From the NCBI GenBank assembly GCA_020633195.1, contig JACKEC010000034.1, positions 1 through 64,000 of the forward strand: 64,000 nt of DNA, read 5' to 3'. This stretch comes from Sandaracinaceae bacterium. Lineage in GTDB: Bacteria > Myxococcota_A > Polyangia > Polyangiales > Sandaracinaceae. The notes beneath the pieces were generated by a model. It worked only from the letters and a program-made list of their open reading frames with translations. It did not search any database and was not told the DNA's origin. The stretch's first letter is position 1. Every line of letters starts with the position of its first letter. This document shows positions 32,738 through 41,037 of the stretch, one piece after another. Made by a program: the position numbers and the translations under genes.

Positions 32738-33835
32738 ATGGACCTCCAGGGACAGAACGGCCTGTTGACCACCTGGCGTGAGGGCTGGCGCGCGCGCGGC
32801 TGGATCGCCTACGTCGTCGCGGCGCTGCTCACCGCGTTCTACCTCGACCTCTACTTCACGGAGCACCTCACGCCGGTCGCGCGGGCGCTCCAGCTCCCGA
32901 GCAAGTGGATGCTCTACGGCGCGCTCTACTGCGTCGCGATGATCGGCGGCGCCGCCTACTACCTGCGCCGCCACGGGAACAGCCGCTACAACCAGGTCCG
33001 CATCGCCGTGAACGTGGGCATCCAGGTCGCGCTCGCGTTCCTGCTGCCGCTGATCATGCCCTGGTTCGGGGGCAACGAGTTTTACTTCTCCTATCTGTGG
33101 CCGCTCGACTGGTACAAGCTCCAGCCCGGGACGCTCGCGGGCCTGCCGGTGTACCTCGCGCTCTTCAGCATCGTCGGCTCGCTGATCGTCGCGCCGCTCC
33201 TCGCCTACCGCTACGGCAAGCGCTGGTACTGCAGCTGGGTCTGCGGCTGCGGCGGCCTCGCCAACACGTTCGGCGACCCGTGGCGGCACCTCACCTCGAA
33301 GAGCACGCAGGCGTGGCGCTTCGAGAAGGTCGCGGTCCACACCGTGATGTTCCTCGCGATCGCGTCGACCGCGCTGCTCGCGCTCGACTACGTGATCGCG
33401 GGCCAGCACGGGACCTTCCACTGGATCGTCGCGGGCGAGCAGGTCTGGAGCGTCAAGAAGCTCTACGGGCTCGTGATCGGCTCGATCCTCGCCGGGGTCG
33501 TCGGCGTCGGCCTCTACCCGCTCTTCGGCCCGCGCGTGTGGTGCCGCAACTTCTGCCCGATGGCCGCGATGCTCGGCCTCTTCCAGAAGCTCGGCCGCTT
33601 CCGCATCCGCGTCAAAGAGGACATGTGCATCAGCTGCGGCAACTGCTCGACGTACTGCGAGATGGGCATCGACGTCCGCAGCTACGCGCAGAGCAACCAG
33701 TCGTTCACCCGCGCCGCGTGCGTGGGCTGCGGGATGTGCGCGCACGTCTGCCCGAGGGGCGTGCTCAAGCTCGAGAACGTGGCGCCCCTCCAGGCGGACA
33801 AGGAGCGGGTGCGGCTCCCGGTCGTCGACCTGTGA
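32738..33835 (+). CDS. NapH/NosR-like membrane polyferredoxin
   Basis: A 365-residue integral membrane protein with five to six helices and several Cys groups: CSWVCGCGG after the fourth helix, WCRNFCPM after the sixth (the CxxxCP type seen in NapH, NosR and CcoG), then two classical [4Fe-4S] motifs near the C terminus, CISCGNCSTYC and CVGCGMCAHVCP. The family passes electrons between quinol and periplasmic or cytoplasmic reductases. The ATG follows the FAD oxidoreductase stop by one base, so they are probably one operon and one function. No nap, nos or cco gene is present. Confidence 0.88.
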   Translation: MDLQGQNGLLTTWREGWRARGWIAYVVAALLTAFYLDLYFTEHLTPVARALQLPSKWMLYGALYCVAMIGGAAYYLRRHGNSRYNQVRIAVNVGIQVALAFLLPLIMPWFGGNEFYFSYLWPLDWYKLQPGTLAGLPVYLALFSIVGSLIVAPLLAYRYGKRWYCSWVCGCGGLANTFGDPWRHLTSKSTQAWRFEKVAVHTVMFLAIASTALLALDYVIAGQHGTFHWIVAGEQVWSVKKLYGLVIGSILAGVVGVGLYPLFGPRVWCRNFCPMAAMLGLFQKLGRFRIRVKEDMCISCGNCSTYCEMGIDVRSYAQSNQSFTRAACVGCGMCAHVCPRGVLKLENVAPLQADKERVRLPVVDL

Positions 33836-33876
33836 GCGCTTGCGAGGCGGCGCCGGCTGCAATACCCCCCACGCCG

Positions 33877-34434
33877 ATGCACGCCTCCATGCGCGTCACG
33901 CCCTGGGCCGAGCTGCCCTACCCGAGCGACGTCCTGACCGAGCTCGTCGATCCCGCGTCGCGGAGCGGGCTCGAGGCGGCGCGGCGTGCGCTCGCGCCGA
34001 TCCCGACGGGGCTGGGCCATCACGGCGTCGGCGGCGACGCGCTCGCCACGGAGCTGGCGCGGATGCTCGCGTGCCCCGCCATCGCGCAGGCGACGAGCGC
34101 GACGCTCGTGCCCTTCCCCCTCGCCACGCCGACCGCCGAGGGTGAGCACCTCGTCCTCGAGGCGGCGCGCCTCACGCAGCGCTGGCCGGGCACCACCGAC
34201 CCGGCCTACGCGACCGCCGTGGCGGACGCGCGGCGCGCGGTGCGCCGCGGCGCGCCGTCCGCGATCGAGCACCAGCTCTGGCTCGAGCACTTCCTCGTCG
34301 AGCAGCTGCTGCCCGCGGCCGCTCGCCTCGCGCTGCCCGTGGTGGTGAGCTGGCCCGCGCGCGGCGCCGCGCAGACGCCGATCGCCGACCTCGCGACCCG
34401 GCTCGACGAGGCCCTCGACGAGTGGATCTCGTGA
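33877..34434 (+). CDS. Conserved-looking soluble protein of unknown function
   Basis: A 185-residue Ala/Arg/Glu-rich alpha-helical protein without signal, membrane helix or Cys-based motif. The start is uncertain: a GTG at 33832 forms a GTGA overlap with the polyferredoxin stop and gives 15 more residues; the ATG at 33877 is preceded by ATACCCC, which could be a -10. The stop overlaps the ATG of the peroxiredoxin gene (TGATG), so the two are coupled. Function unknown; position between redox genes is the only hint. Confidence 0.55.
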   Translation: MHASMRVTPWAELPYPSDVLTELVDPASRSGLEAARRALAPIPTGLGHHGVGGDALATELARMLACPAIAQATSATLVPFPLATPTAEGEHLVLEAARLTQRWPGTTDPAYATAVADARRAVRRGAPSAIEHQLWLEHFLVEQLLPAAARLALPVVVSWPARGAAQTPIADLATRLDEALDEWIS

Positions 34435-34976
34435 TGCGCCGCGTGTTCGCGCCGCTCCTCGCGCTCGCCCTCACCGCGTGCGGCGCCGCGACCGCGGCCG
34501 GGACCGTCACGCCCGCCGCCCTCCTCGAGGCCGGCGCCGAGGCGCCCGACTTCATGGCCTTCGACCAGCACGGCGAGGTGCGCTCCATGAGCCTGCTCCG
34601 CCGACGGCGCCCGATGGTCCTCTTCTTCTACCCGCACGACGGCACGCCGGGCTGCACCGAGGAGGCCTGCGCGCTCCGGGACGCGTGGACGCGCCTGCAG
34701 GCGGCGGGCGCCGTCGTCGTCGGCGTCTCGACCGACGGCGTCGAGGCCCACGCGCGCTTCGCCGAGGAGCACGAGCTGCCCTTCCCGCTGCTCTCCGATC
34801 CGGACGGCGAGGTGCTCGCCCGCTACGGCGTCCCCGCGGTTCTCGGGATGAGCGCGCGGGTCACCTTCCTCATCGACGGCGACGGGCGGATCGCGCGGGT
34901 CTACCCGGCCGTCGATCCCGCGGTCCACGCCGACGAGGTGATCGAGGCGGTGACCGCGATGTCCGGGGCCCGATGA
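34434..34976 (+). CDS. Peroxiredoxin (BCP/AhpC-TSA type) lipoprotein
   Basis: A 180-residue thiol peroxidase. The PHDGTPGCTEEAC motif carries the peroxidatic Cys74 and a second Cys five residues on (Cys79), as in atypical 2-Cys BCP/PrxQ enzymes. Unlike cytoplasmic BCPs, it begins with a signal and a lipobox-like LTAC (Cys16), so it would reduce peroxides or act on thiols outside the cytoplasm. The ATG overlaps the previous stop as TGATG. A typical partner for exported redox proteins is a thioredoxin-like reductant; none is adjacent. Confidence 0.85.
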   Translation: MRRVFAPLLALALTACGAATAAGTVTPAALLEAGAEAPDFMAFDQHGEVRSMSLLRRRRPMVLFFYPHDGTPGCTEEACALRDAWTRLQAAGAVVVGVSTDGVEAHARFAEEHELPFPLLSDPDGEVLARYGVPAVLGMSARVTFLIDGDGRIARVYPAVDPAVHADEVIEAVTAMSGAR

Positions 34977-35037
34977 GGCGCGCCCGCCGCGTCGGCGCTT
35001 GCGACGCCGCCCGGTCGGGACCACACCTGCCGTCGAA

Positions 35038-36228
35038 GTGAGCCCCACCGTCTTCGCCATCGGCGCCGCCACCGGCGTCGCGGTCACCGCCCTGGCGGCC
35101 GGGCTCCTCCGCAACCGCTTCTTCGCGATCTTCGCGACGGTCATCCTCGGCATCCAGGCGCTCATCGCGAGCGCGCTCTTCTCCGAGTTCGAGCCGATCT
35201 GGCCCGTCTACGTCTACCTGCAGGTCTGCGTGAGCCTGCACTTCCTCTCGCTGGCCCGCGCGCGGATGCGGCCGTTCTGGTTCCGCGCGCTCATCAGCGT
35301 GCCCGCGCTCTTCTTCGCCGCCGGCACGCTCCTCGCGATGCCGTTCGCCGTCGTCGCCGCGTTCGGGGTGACGCCCTGGGGGTTCTTCCTGCCCTTCCTC
35401 GCCGCCGCCGGCGGGGTGTGGCAGTCGCTCCGGCCGAAGAAGGAGATCGTGACGCTCGCGCTCGACGGCGAGACCGTCGCGGGGCCGCGCCGACACCCAC
35501 GCGGGAAGGCGAACGGCGACGTCCCGCTGCGCATCGTGCAGATCACCGATCCCCACCTCGGCCCGTTGATGAGCGTCGCGAGGCTGCGCGGCATCTGCGA
35601 GCGCGCGGTCGCGCAGGCCCCCGACCTGATCGTGATCACGGGGGACTTCATGACGATGGAGTCGCAGACGGATCCGCGGACGCTCCACGACGCGCTCGAG
35701 CCCCTCGCGGCGTTCGAGGGCCCCGTGCTCGCGTGCTTCGGCAACCACGACCACGAGGCGCCGCACATCGTGCGGGCCGCGTGCTCGGCCCACGGGATCG
35801 AGCTGCTCATCGACGAGGAGACGGTGGTCGAGACGGCCGCCGGGCCGGTGCAGGTGATCGGGGCCGACTTCGCGTTCCGGGACCGCCGCGCGCGCCTCGA
35901 GGCGCTGTGCGCGCGCTTCCCGCGGCGCGACGGCCACCTCCGGCTCGTGCTCCTCCACGACCCGGGCGCGTTCAAGCACCTGCCCGACGGCGAGGCCGAC
36001 CTCGTGCTCAGCGGGCACACCCACGGGGGGCAGCTCGGCTTGCTCAACTTCGGCATCCCCACGACCGTGGTGAGCCTCGCGACGTCGATCCCCGATCACG
36101 GCTTCTGGGCGCACGGGCGCAACCGCCTCTACGTGCACCGCGGCACGGGCGTGTACGGCTTCCCGCTGCGGGTCGGCGTGCCGGGCGAGGAGTCGGTCCT
36201 CCACGTCCACCAGACGGCTCAGGGGTAG
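35038..36228 (+). CDS. Membrane-anchored metallophosphoesterase
   Basis: About 396 residues: four hydrophobic helices in the first 130 residues, then a calcineurin-like phosphoesterase domain. Metal-binding motifs in order: TDPHLG (D-x-H), GDFM (GD-x-x), GNHDHE (GNH[D/E]), and SGHTHGGQ near the C terminus. This resembles YkuE/YaeI-type enzymes that act at the membrane, some on lipid A precursors. Start uncertain: GTG 35038 puts the first helix at the N terminus; a TTG at 34999 adds 13 residues. Neither has a good ribosome site. Convergent with the beta-lactamase/NamZ gene, overlapping by 10 bases. Confidence 0.85.
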   Translation: MSPTVFAIGAATGVAVTALAAGLLRNRFFAIFATVILGIQALIASALFSEFEPIWPVYVYLQVCVSLHFLSLARARMRPFWFRALISVPALFFAAGTLLAMPFAVVAAFGVTPWGFFLPFLAAAGGVWQSLRPKKEIVTLALDGETVAGPRRHPRGKANGDVPLRIVQITDPHLGPLMSVARLRGICERAVAQAPDLIVITGDFMTMESQTDPRTLHDALEPLAAFEGPVLACFGNHDHEAPHIVRAACSAHGIELLIDEETVVETAAGPVQVIGADFAFRDRRARLEALCARFPRRDGHLRLVLLHDPGAFKHLPDGEADLVLSGHTHGGQLGLLNFGIPTTVVSLATSIPDHGFWAHGRNRLYVHRGTGVYGFPLRVGVPGEESVLHVHQTAQG

Positions 36229-38666
36229 CGCAGGTAGCGCCCGCGCAAGGCTTCGAAGCGCTCGAGCCCCGGCGCCCACCGCGCCTCGAGCGCCTCGGTC
36301 GATTCGCCCGCGAGGAACGCGTCGAACACGGCCTGGCTCCCGATCGCCCGCACCATGCGCTCCGGCTCCCAGCCGTCGGGGTACGTGACGCGGAGCGCGC
36401 GGGCGATGGCGAGCGCGCCGCGCACGGGCCGCAGCGCGGTCGGGTCGGTGATCGTGAAGCGCGCGCCGCCGCACCGCTCGCCCCGGTGCCGCGTGGACCG
36501 CGGCGTGAACGTCACCGGCTCCACGCGCAGCCCCGGCAGCGGCCCGATGGCGCGGACCAGCGCCTCGCCGTCGACCCACGGCGCGCCGATCACTTCGAAC
36601 GGCGTCTCGGTCCCGCGGCCGACGCTCACGTTCGTGCCCTCGAGCAGCCCGAGCATCGGGTAGAGGCGCACCTCGTCGGTCGTCCGCAGGTTCGGTGACG
36701 ACGGCACCCACCGCAGCCCCGTCGCCTCGAACGGCGTCGGGCGCGCCCACCCCTCGAGCTCGATCACGTCGAGGCGCGCGTCGATCGAGCGCTCGGCGTT
36801 CAGGAGCGTCGCGAGCTCGCCGAGCGTCATGCCGTGCATCGCGGGGAGCGGGTGGTGGTTGACGAACGACGCGAGCGCCGGCTCCGAGACCGGGCCCCGC
36901 GGAGGGCCGCCGCCGAGCGGGTCCGGTCGGTCGAGCACGACGACGCGGAGCCCCGCCGCGGCGGCCGCCTCGAGCACCCGCCGCACGGTGGACGCGTAGG
37001 TGTAGAAGCGGACGCCGACGTCCTGCAGGTCGACCACGATCGTGTCGATCCCCGCGAGCATCGCGGGGGTCGGCGAGCGCGTCCGCCCGAACAACCCGAG
37101 CACGGGGAGCCCGGTGCGCGCGTCGCGGCCGTCCTCGATCCGGCCCTCGCGATCGGAGCCGAGCCCGTGCTCGGGCGAGAGCACCCGGACCACCGTGACG
37201 TCCGGCGCGGCGTGCAGGACGTCGAGGGTGCGGCGACCGTCGCGGGTGCGCGCGGCCCGGTGCGTGAGGAGCGCCACCCGCGCCCCCGCGAGCGAGGCGA
37301 ACCCGTCGCGCTCGAGCACGTCGACGCCCGCGAGCACGGCGCCCGTCGAGGGAGGCGCGGCCGCGCGGGTCGCCGCGACGCCGAGCGGGCCGAGCGCGCG
37401 CACGAGCGGCTGCACGTCGCCCTCCCCGTTCGGGTGGACCCGGTTCGAGAGCAGGATCACGAAGACGTCGTTGACCGGATCCATCCACAGCGAGGTGCCG
37501 GTGTACCCGCCGTGGCCGAACGCGCGGGCGCTCATGCCCGCGCGGCCGGTGTCCCAGCCGAGCGCGCGGCTGCCGCCGGGCAGGGCCTGCGGCGCGGTCA
37601 TCTGCGCGATGGTCGCGTCGGTCACCCAGCCGTCTCCCTCGCCGAGGAGCCGGCGCGCGAGCCGCGCGAGGTCGTCGGCGGTGGAGAAGAGCCCCGCGTG
37701 GCCGGCGACGCCGCCGAGGCGCCAGGCGCGCGGGTCGTGCACCACGCCGCGGATCATCACGCCGCCGCGCCGCTCGGCGCGCTCGGTCGGGGCGACGCGC
37801 GGCCAGAGGGCGCGGTCCGGGACGTAGCCGGTGTCGATCATCCCGAGCGGCGCGTGCACGTGCTCGCGGGCGAAGGCCTCGAGCGGCGCGCCGCCCACCC
37901 GCGCCACGATCTCGCCGAGCAGCACGTAGCCGAGATCGCTGTAGCGCACGCGCGCGCCCGGCGGTCGCTCGAGCGGCGTGCGGGCGATCCGCTCGATGTT
38001 CGCGGCGCGGTCCTCGCCGTAGTCGCGCAGCGCGTCGACGGGCGGCAGGCCACTGGTGTGCAAGAGGAGCTGACGCACCGTGAACGCGTGCGGGATCGCG
38101 GGGAGGTAGCGCGAGGCGCGGGCGTCGAGGTCGAGGTCGCCGCGCTCGACGAGCACCATCACGCTCGCGGCCGTCGCGGCGGCCTTGGTGATCGAGGCGA
38201 GGTCGAAGACCGTGTCGACCGTCATCGGCTCCGGCGCGGGATCGACCGCGCGCTGCCCGTAGGCCCGGCGGAACACCACGCCGTCGCGGCGGCCGAGGAC
38301 GATCACGCACCCGGGCGCGGCGCCGGCCTGGATCGCGTCGTCGACGAGCGCGTCGATCGCGTCCTCGTGCTCCGCCGAGATGCGGATCGCGACGGGCACC
38401 GGGCGCGACGGCGCGGGCTCCACAGCCGGCTCCACAGCCGGCTCCACACGGGGTTCCGGCGAGGGCGCCGGCGAGGGCTCGACGGCCTCGGGGGCAGGGT
38501 CCGGTGGCGGCCGAGGGGCCGGCGCGGGACCCGAGCACGCCGCCCCGAGCAACGCGAAGAGGGCCCAGAAACCGCGCGAGGCGCCGCTCCGAGATCGCGA
38601 ATCCGGCGCGCTCGGCCCCGTCGCGGGCTCGCGCGCCTCGCCCGCTTCCGCTTGAATCCCGACCAC
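36219..38666 (-). CDS. Serine beta-lactamase-like / NamZ (DUF1343) fusion lipoprotein
   Basis: About 815 residues in two domains behind a lipobox-like GAAC (Cys44) and a Pro/Glu linker with three VEPA repeats. First, a class C beta-lactamase-related hydrolase (residues about 95-420): nucleophile motif SITK with Ser158 and Lys161, a YSD motif in place of YxN, and FGHGGYTG near its end. Second, a DUF1343 domain (about 440-815), the family of the exo-beta-N-acetylmuramidase NamZ. Together they suggest trimming or salvage of peptidoglycan fragments in the periplasm, not antibiotic resistance. The GTG at 38666 is the last possible start before the signal; an ATG at 38720 is the alternative. Divergent from phoH. 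Confidence 0.85.
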   Translation of the reverse strand: MVGIQAEAGEAREPATGPSAPDSRSRSGASRGFWALFALLGAACSGPAPAPRPPPDPAPEAVEPSPAPSPEPRVEPAVEPAVEPAPSRPVPVAIRISAEHEDAIDALVDDAIQAGAAPGCVIVLGRRDGVVFRRAYGQRAVDPAPEPMTVDTVFDLASITKAAATAASVMVLVERGDLDLDARASRYLPAIPHAFTVRQLLLHTSGLPPVDALRDYGEDRAANIERIARTPLERPPGARVRYSDLGYVLLGEIVARVGGAPLEAFAREHVHAPLGMIDTGYVPDRALWPRVAPTERAERRGGVMIRGVVHDPRAWRLGGVAGHAGLFSTADDLARLARRLLGEGDGWVTDATIAQMTAPQALPGGSRALGWDTGRAGMSARAFGHGGYTGTSLWMDPVNDVFVILLSNRVHPNGEGDVQPLVRALGPLGVAATRAAAPPSTGAVLAGVDVLERDGFASLAGARVALLTHRAARTRDGRRTLDVLHAAPDVTVVRVLSPEHGLGSDREGRIEDGRDARTGLPVLGLFGRTRSPTPAMLAGIDTIVVDLQDVGVRFYTYASTVRRVLEAAAAAGLRVVVLDRPDPLGGGPPRGPVSEPALASFVNHHPLPAMHGMTLGELATLLNAERSIDARLDVIELEGWARPTPFEATGLRWVPSSPNLRTTDEVRLYPMLGLLEGTNVSVGRGTETPFEVIGAPWVDGEALVRAIGPLPGLRVEPVTFTPRSTRHRGERCGGARFTITDPTALRPVRGALAIARALRVTYPDGWEPERMVRAIGSQAVFDAFLAGESTEALEARWAPGLERFEALRGRYLRYP

Positions 38667-38786
38667 TTGTCCCCGACCGAGGCCAGAACGCCGGGGCGAC
38701 GATGTGCGGAGTGCTTGCATCCGGGGGCCAACGGGGACATTCGGAGGGGCTCGAAAAACCCATCCGGGAGCCGACGCGTACCTTCG

Positions 38787-40130
38787 ATGCTCGATCCTCA
38801 CTCCGTCACCGGCAGCCAGGTGTCCAAGAACTTCGTCCTCGACACCAACGTCCTCCTCCACGACCCCGGAGCGCTCTACGCCTTCGAGGACAACAACGTG
38901 GTCATCCCGATCTACGTCATCGAGGAGATCGACAAGTTCAAGCGAGACATGAACGAGCTCGGCCGCTCCGCGCGAGGGGTGAGCCGCACGCTCGACGAGC
39001 TGCGCGCGCAGGGCAACCTCGCTCAGGGCGTCGGCCTCCCCGCCGGAGGCTCGCTGCGCGTCGCGTTCACCGGCCGGTCGCTGCCGAACGCGTACAGCAT
39101 GACGAGCCACGAGGCCGACTCGAAGATCATCGCGGTCGCCCTCGACGTGAAGGAGTCCACGCCGGAGACGCCCACGATCCTCGTCACGAAGGACGTGAAC
39201 CTCCGGATCCGCGCCGACGCGCTCGGGCTCGTCGCGGCCGACTACGAGCACGACCGCACCGAGCTCGAGGAGCTCTACAGCGGCTGGCGCGAGGTCCGCG
39301 TGGAGGGCGAGGTCATCGACGCGCTCTACCGCGAGGGCTCCGTCCCGATGCCCGACGGGTGCGTGCCCAACCAGTTCGTGCAGCTCCTCGACCCCGACCA
39401 CCCCAACCACAGCGGCGTGGGCCGGGTGGACCCGACGGGCACCAAGGTCGAGCCGCTCCCGAAGAAGAAGGAGCGCGTCTGGGGCATCACCGCGCGCAAC
39501 CGCGAGCAGGCGTTCGCGCTCAACCTCCTGCTCGACGATCGGATCAAGCTCGTCACCCTCGTCGGCAAGGCGGGCACGGGCAAGACGCTGATCGCGCTCG
39601 CGGCGGCGTTGCGAAAGGCCCACGAGGAGAAGAAGTACCAGCGCGTGCTCGTCTCGCGCCCGATCTTCCCGCTCGGCCGCGACCTCGGCTACCTCCCGGG
39701 GGACATCGAGGAGAAGCTCCAGCCGTGGATGCAGCCCATCTTCGACAACCTCGAGCTGCTGATGGGGCTCTCCAGCGAGGACCGCAAGAACGGCCGCAGC
39801 TACGAGGAGATGCTCCACCTCGGGATGCTCGAGGTCGAGCCGCTCACGTACATCCGCGGCCGCTCGATCCCCGATCAGTTCCTCATCGTGGACGAGGCGC
39901 AGAACCTCACCGTCCACGAGGTGAAGACGATCATCAGCCGCGCGGGCGAGGGGACCAAGATCATCCTCACGGGCGACCCCTACCAGATCGACAACCCGTA
40001 CATGGACGCGACGAGCAACGGGCTCGTGCACACGGTGAACCGCTTCCGCGGTCGCTCCATCTCCGGGCACATCACGCTGCGCAAGGGCGAGCGCTCCGAG
40101 CTCGCCGAGCTCGCCGCCGAGGTGCTGTAG
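38787..40130 (+). CDS. PhoH-family protein with N-terminal PIN domain
   Basis: A 447-residue PhoH2/YlaK-like protein: PIN endoribonuclease-type domain first (NFVLDTNVLLHDP with Asp19 and later acidic residues), then a PhoH ATPase/helicase domain with Walker A GKAGTGKT (residues 260-267) and Walker B-like FLIVDEAQN. PIN-PhoH proteins unwind and cleave RNA, often under stress. Start could be ATG 38787, or GTG 38820, which gives VSKNFVLDTN as in many homologues; TACCTT at 38779-38784 might be a -10 element favouring the latter. The next gene follows 13 bases downstream. Confidence 0.92.
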   Translation: MLDPHSVTGSQVSKNFVLDTNVLLHDPGALYAFEDNNVVIPIYVIEEIDKFKRDMNELGRSARGVSRTLDELRAQGNLAQGVGLPAGGSLRVAFTGRSLPNAYSMTSHEADSKIIAVALDVKESTPETPTILVTKDVNLRIRADALGLVAADYEHDRTELEELYSGWREVRVEGEVIDALYREGSVPMPDGCVPNQFVQLLDPDHPNHSGVGRVDPTGTKVEPLPKKKERVWGITARNREQAFALNLLLDDRIKLVTLVGKAGTGKTLIALAAALRKAHEEKKYQRVLVSRPIFPLGRDLGYLPGDIEEKLQPWMQPIFDNLELLMGLSSEDRKNGRSYEEMLHLGMLEVEPLTYIRGRSIPDQFLIVDEAQNLTVHEVKTIISRAGEGTKIILTGDPYQIDNPYMDATSNGLVHTVNRFRGRSISGHITLRKGERSELAELAAEVL

Positions 40131-40143
40131 CCGCCCGGTCGAG

Positions 40144-41034
40144 ATGAGCGCCGAGCGACACAACGCGCGCGGCCACGAGCGGCTCGCGCGGGGCGACGTC
40201 GACGGCGCGATGGCGGCGTTCCTCGACGCGCTCGCCGAGGATCCCGGCGACGTGCCCGCGATGCTCTCGCGCCTCGAGATCCTCGCGCTCTACCGCGAGG
40301 ACCACGCCGCCGCGATCGCGGCCGGGCGGGTGATGCGCGCCCACGGCGTCGGCGGCGTCGTGCTCGCGAGCTCGCTGAGCTACTCGCTGCAGTCGCTCGG
40401 GATGCACCGCGAGGCGCTCGAGGTGATCTACGAGGGCCTGCGCACGGCGCCGGAGACCGAGACGCTCTGGTACAACGCCGCCTGCTCGCACGCGAAGCTG
40501 CGCCTGTGGACGGCCGCGATCCACGCGCTCGAGGCGGCCACCGGGCTCGACCCGAGCGACGGCGCGACGGCTCGGGCCGACGAGGACTTCGCGGCCATCG
40601 CGACCGAGCCGTGGTTCCTCGCGGCGACCGATCCGTCGACCGTCCCGGTCCGCGCGCCGGCGAGCGTCCTGATCGCGCACACCGCCGAGCAGGCGCCTCG
40701 CGCCGCTCCCCTCGCGGAGGCGCTGCGCGCGTCGGGCTACGCGGTCGAGGCCCGCGTGGTGGAGCGCCCGCTCGACCCCGGCGCGCTCGACGGCGCTCCG
40801 CGCGCGCTGCTCTTCGACGACCGCGACGAGGCCGCGCGAGCCGTCGAGCGCGAGCTCGCCCGCGTGAAGACGACTTGCCCCGTCGCGCTCGTCGTCCCGA
40901 CGTGGCTGCCGACGGAGCACCTGCCGTCGTTCCACGCCCCCGACGACCGCTGGGGCCCGGGCGCGCTCGGCTTGCTGCGGTTCTTCCTCGGCCCGCTCGC
41001 GTGCGAGCCGCCCGGCCCCGCGCTCGAGAAGTAG
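40144..41034 (+). CDS. TPR-repeat protein
   Basis: A 296-residue cytoplasmic protein. Residues 1-140 contain about four tetratricopeptide-like helix pairs (GHERLARGDVDGAMAAFLDA is typical), a protein-interaction scaffold. Residues about 170-260 look like an alpha/beta response-receiver-like or Rossmann-type segment (VLIAHTAEQAP...ALLFDDRDEA) of unknown role. Thirteen bases after phoH on the same strand, so probably co-transcribed. Confidence 0.7.
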   Translation: MSAERHNARGHERLARGDVDGAMAAFLDALAEDPGDVPAMLSRLEILALYREDHAAAIAAGRVMRAHGVGGVVLASSLSYSLQSLGMHREALEVIYEGLRTAPETETLWYNAACSHAKLRLWTAAIHALEAATGLDPSDGATARADEDFAAIATEPWFLAATDPSTVPVRAPASVLIAHTAEQAPRAAPLAEALRASGYAVEARVVERPLDPGALDGAPRALLFDDRDEAARAVERELARVKTTCPVALVVPTWLPTEHLPSFHAPDDRWGPGALGLLRFFLGPLACEPPGPALEK

Positions 41035-41037
41035 CCG

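Noticed and set aside
36219..38666. Beta-lactamase as antibiotic resistance gene
   Set aside because: The SxxK/YSD/HGG set is shared by esterases and peptidases, and fusion to NamZ points to cell-wall metabolism.
36834..38786. Long in-frame extension upstream of phoH
   Set aside because: It runs antisense to the beta-lactamase/NamZ gene and has shadow-like composition; phoH homology begins near 38787-38820.
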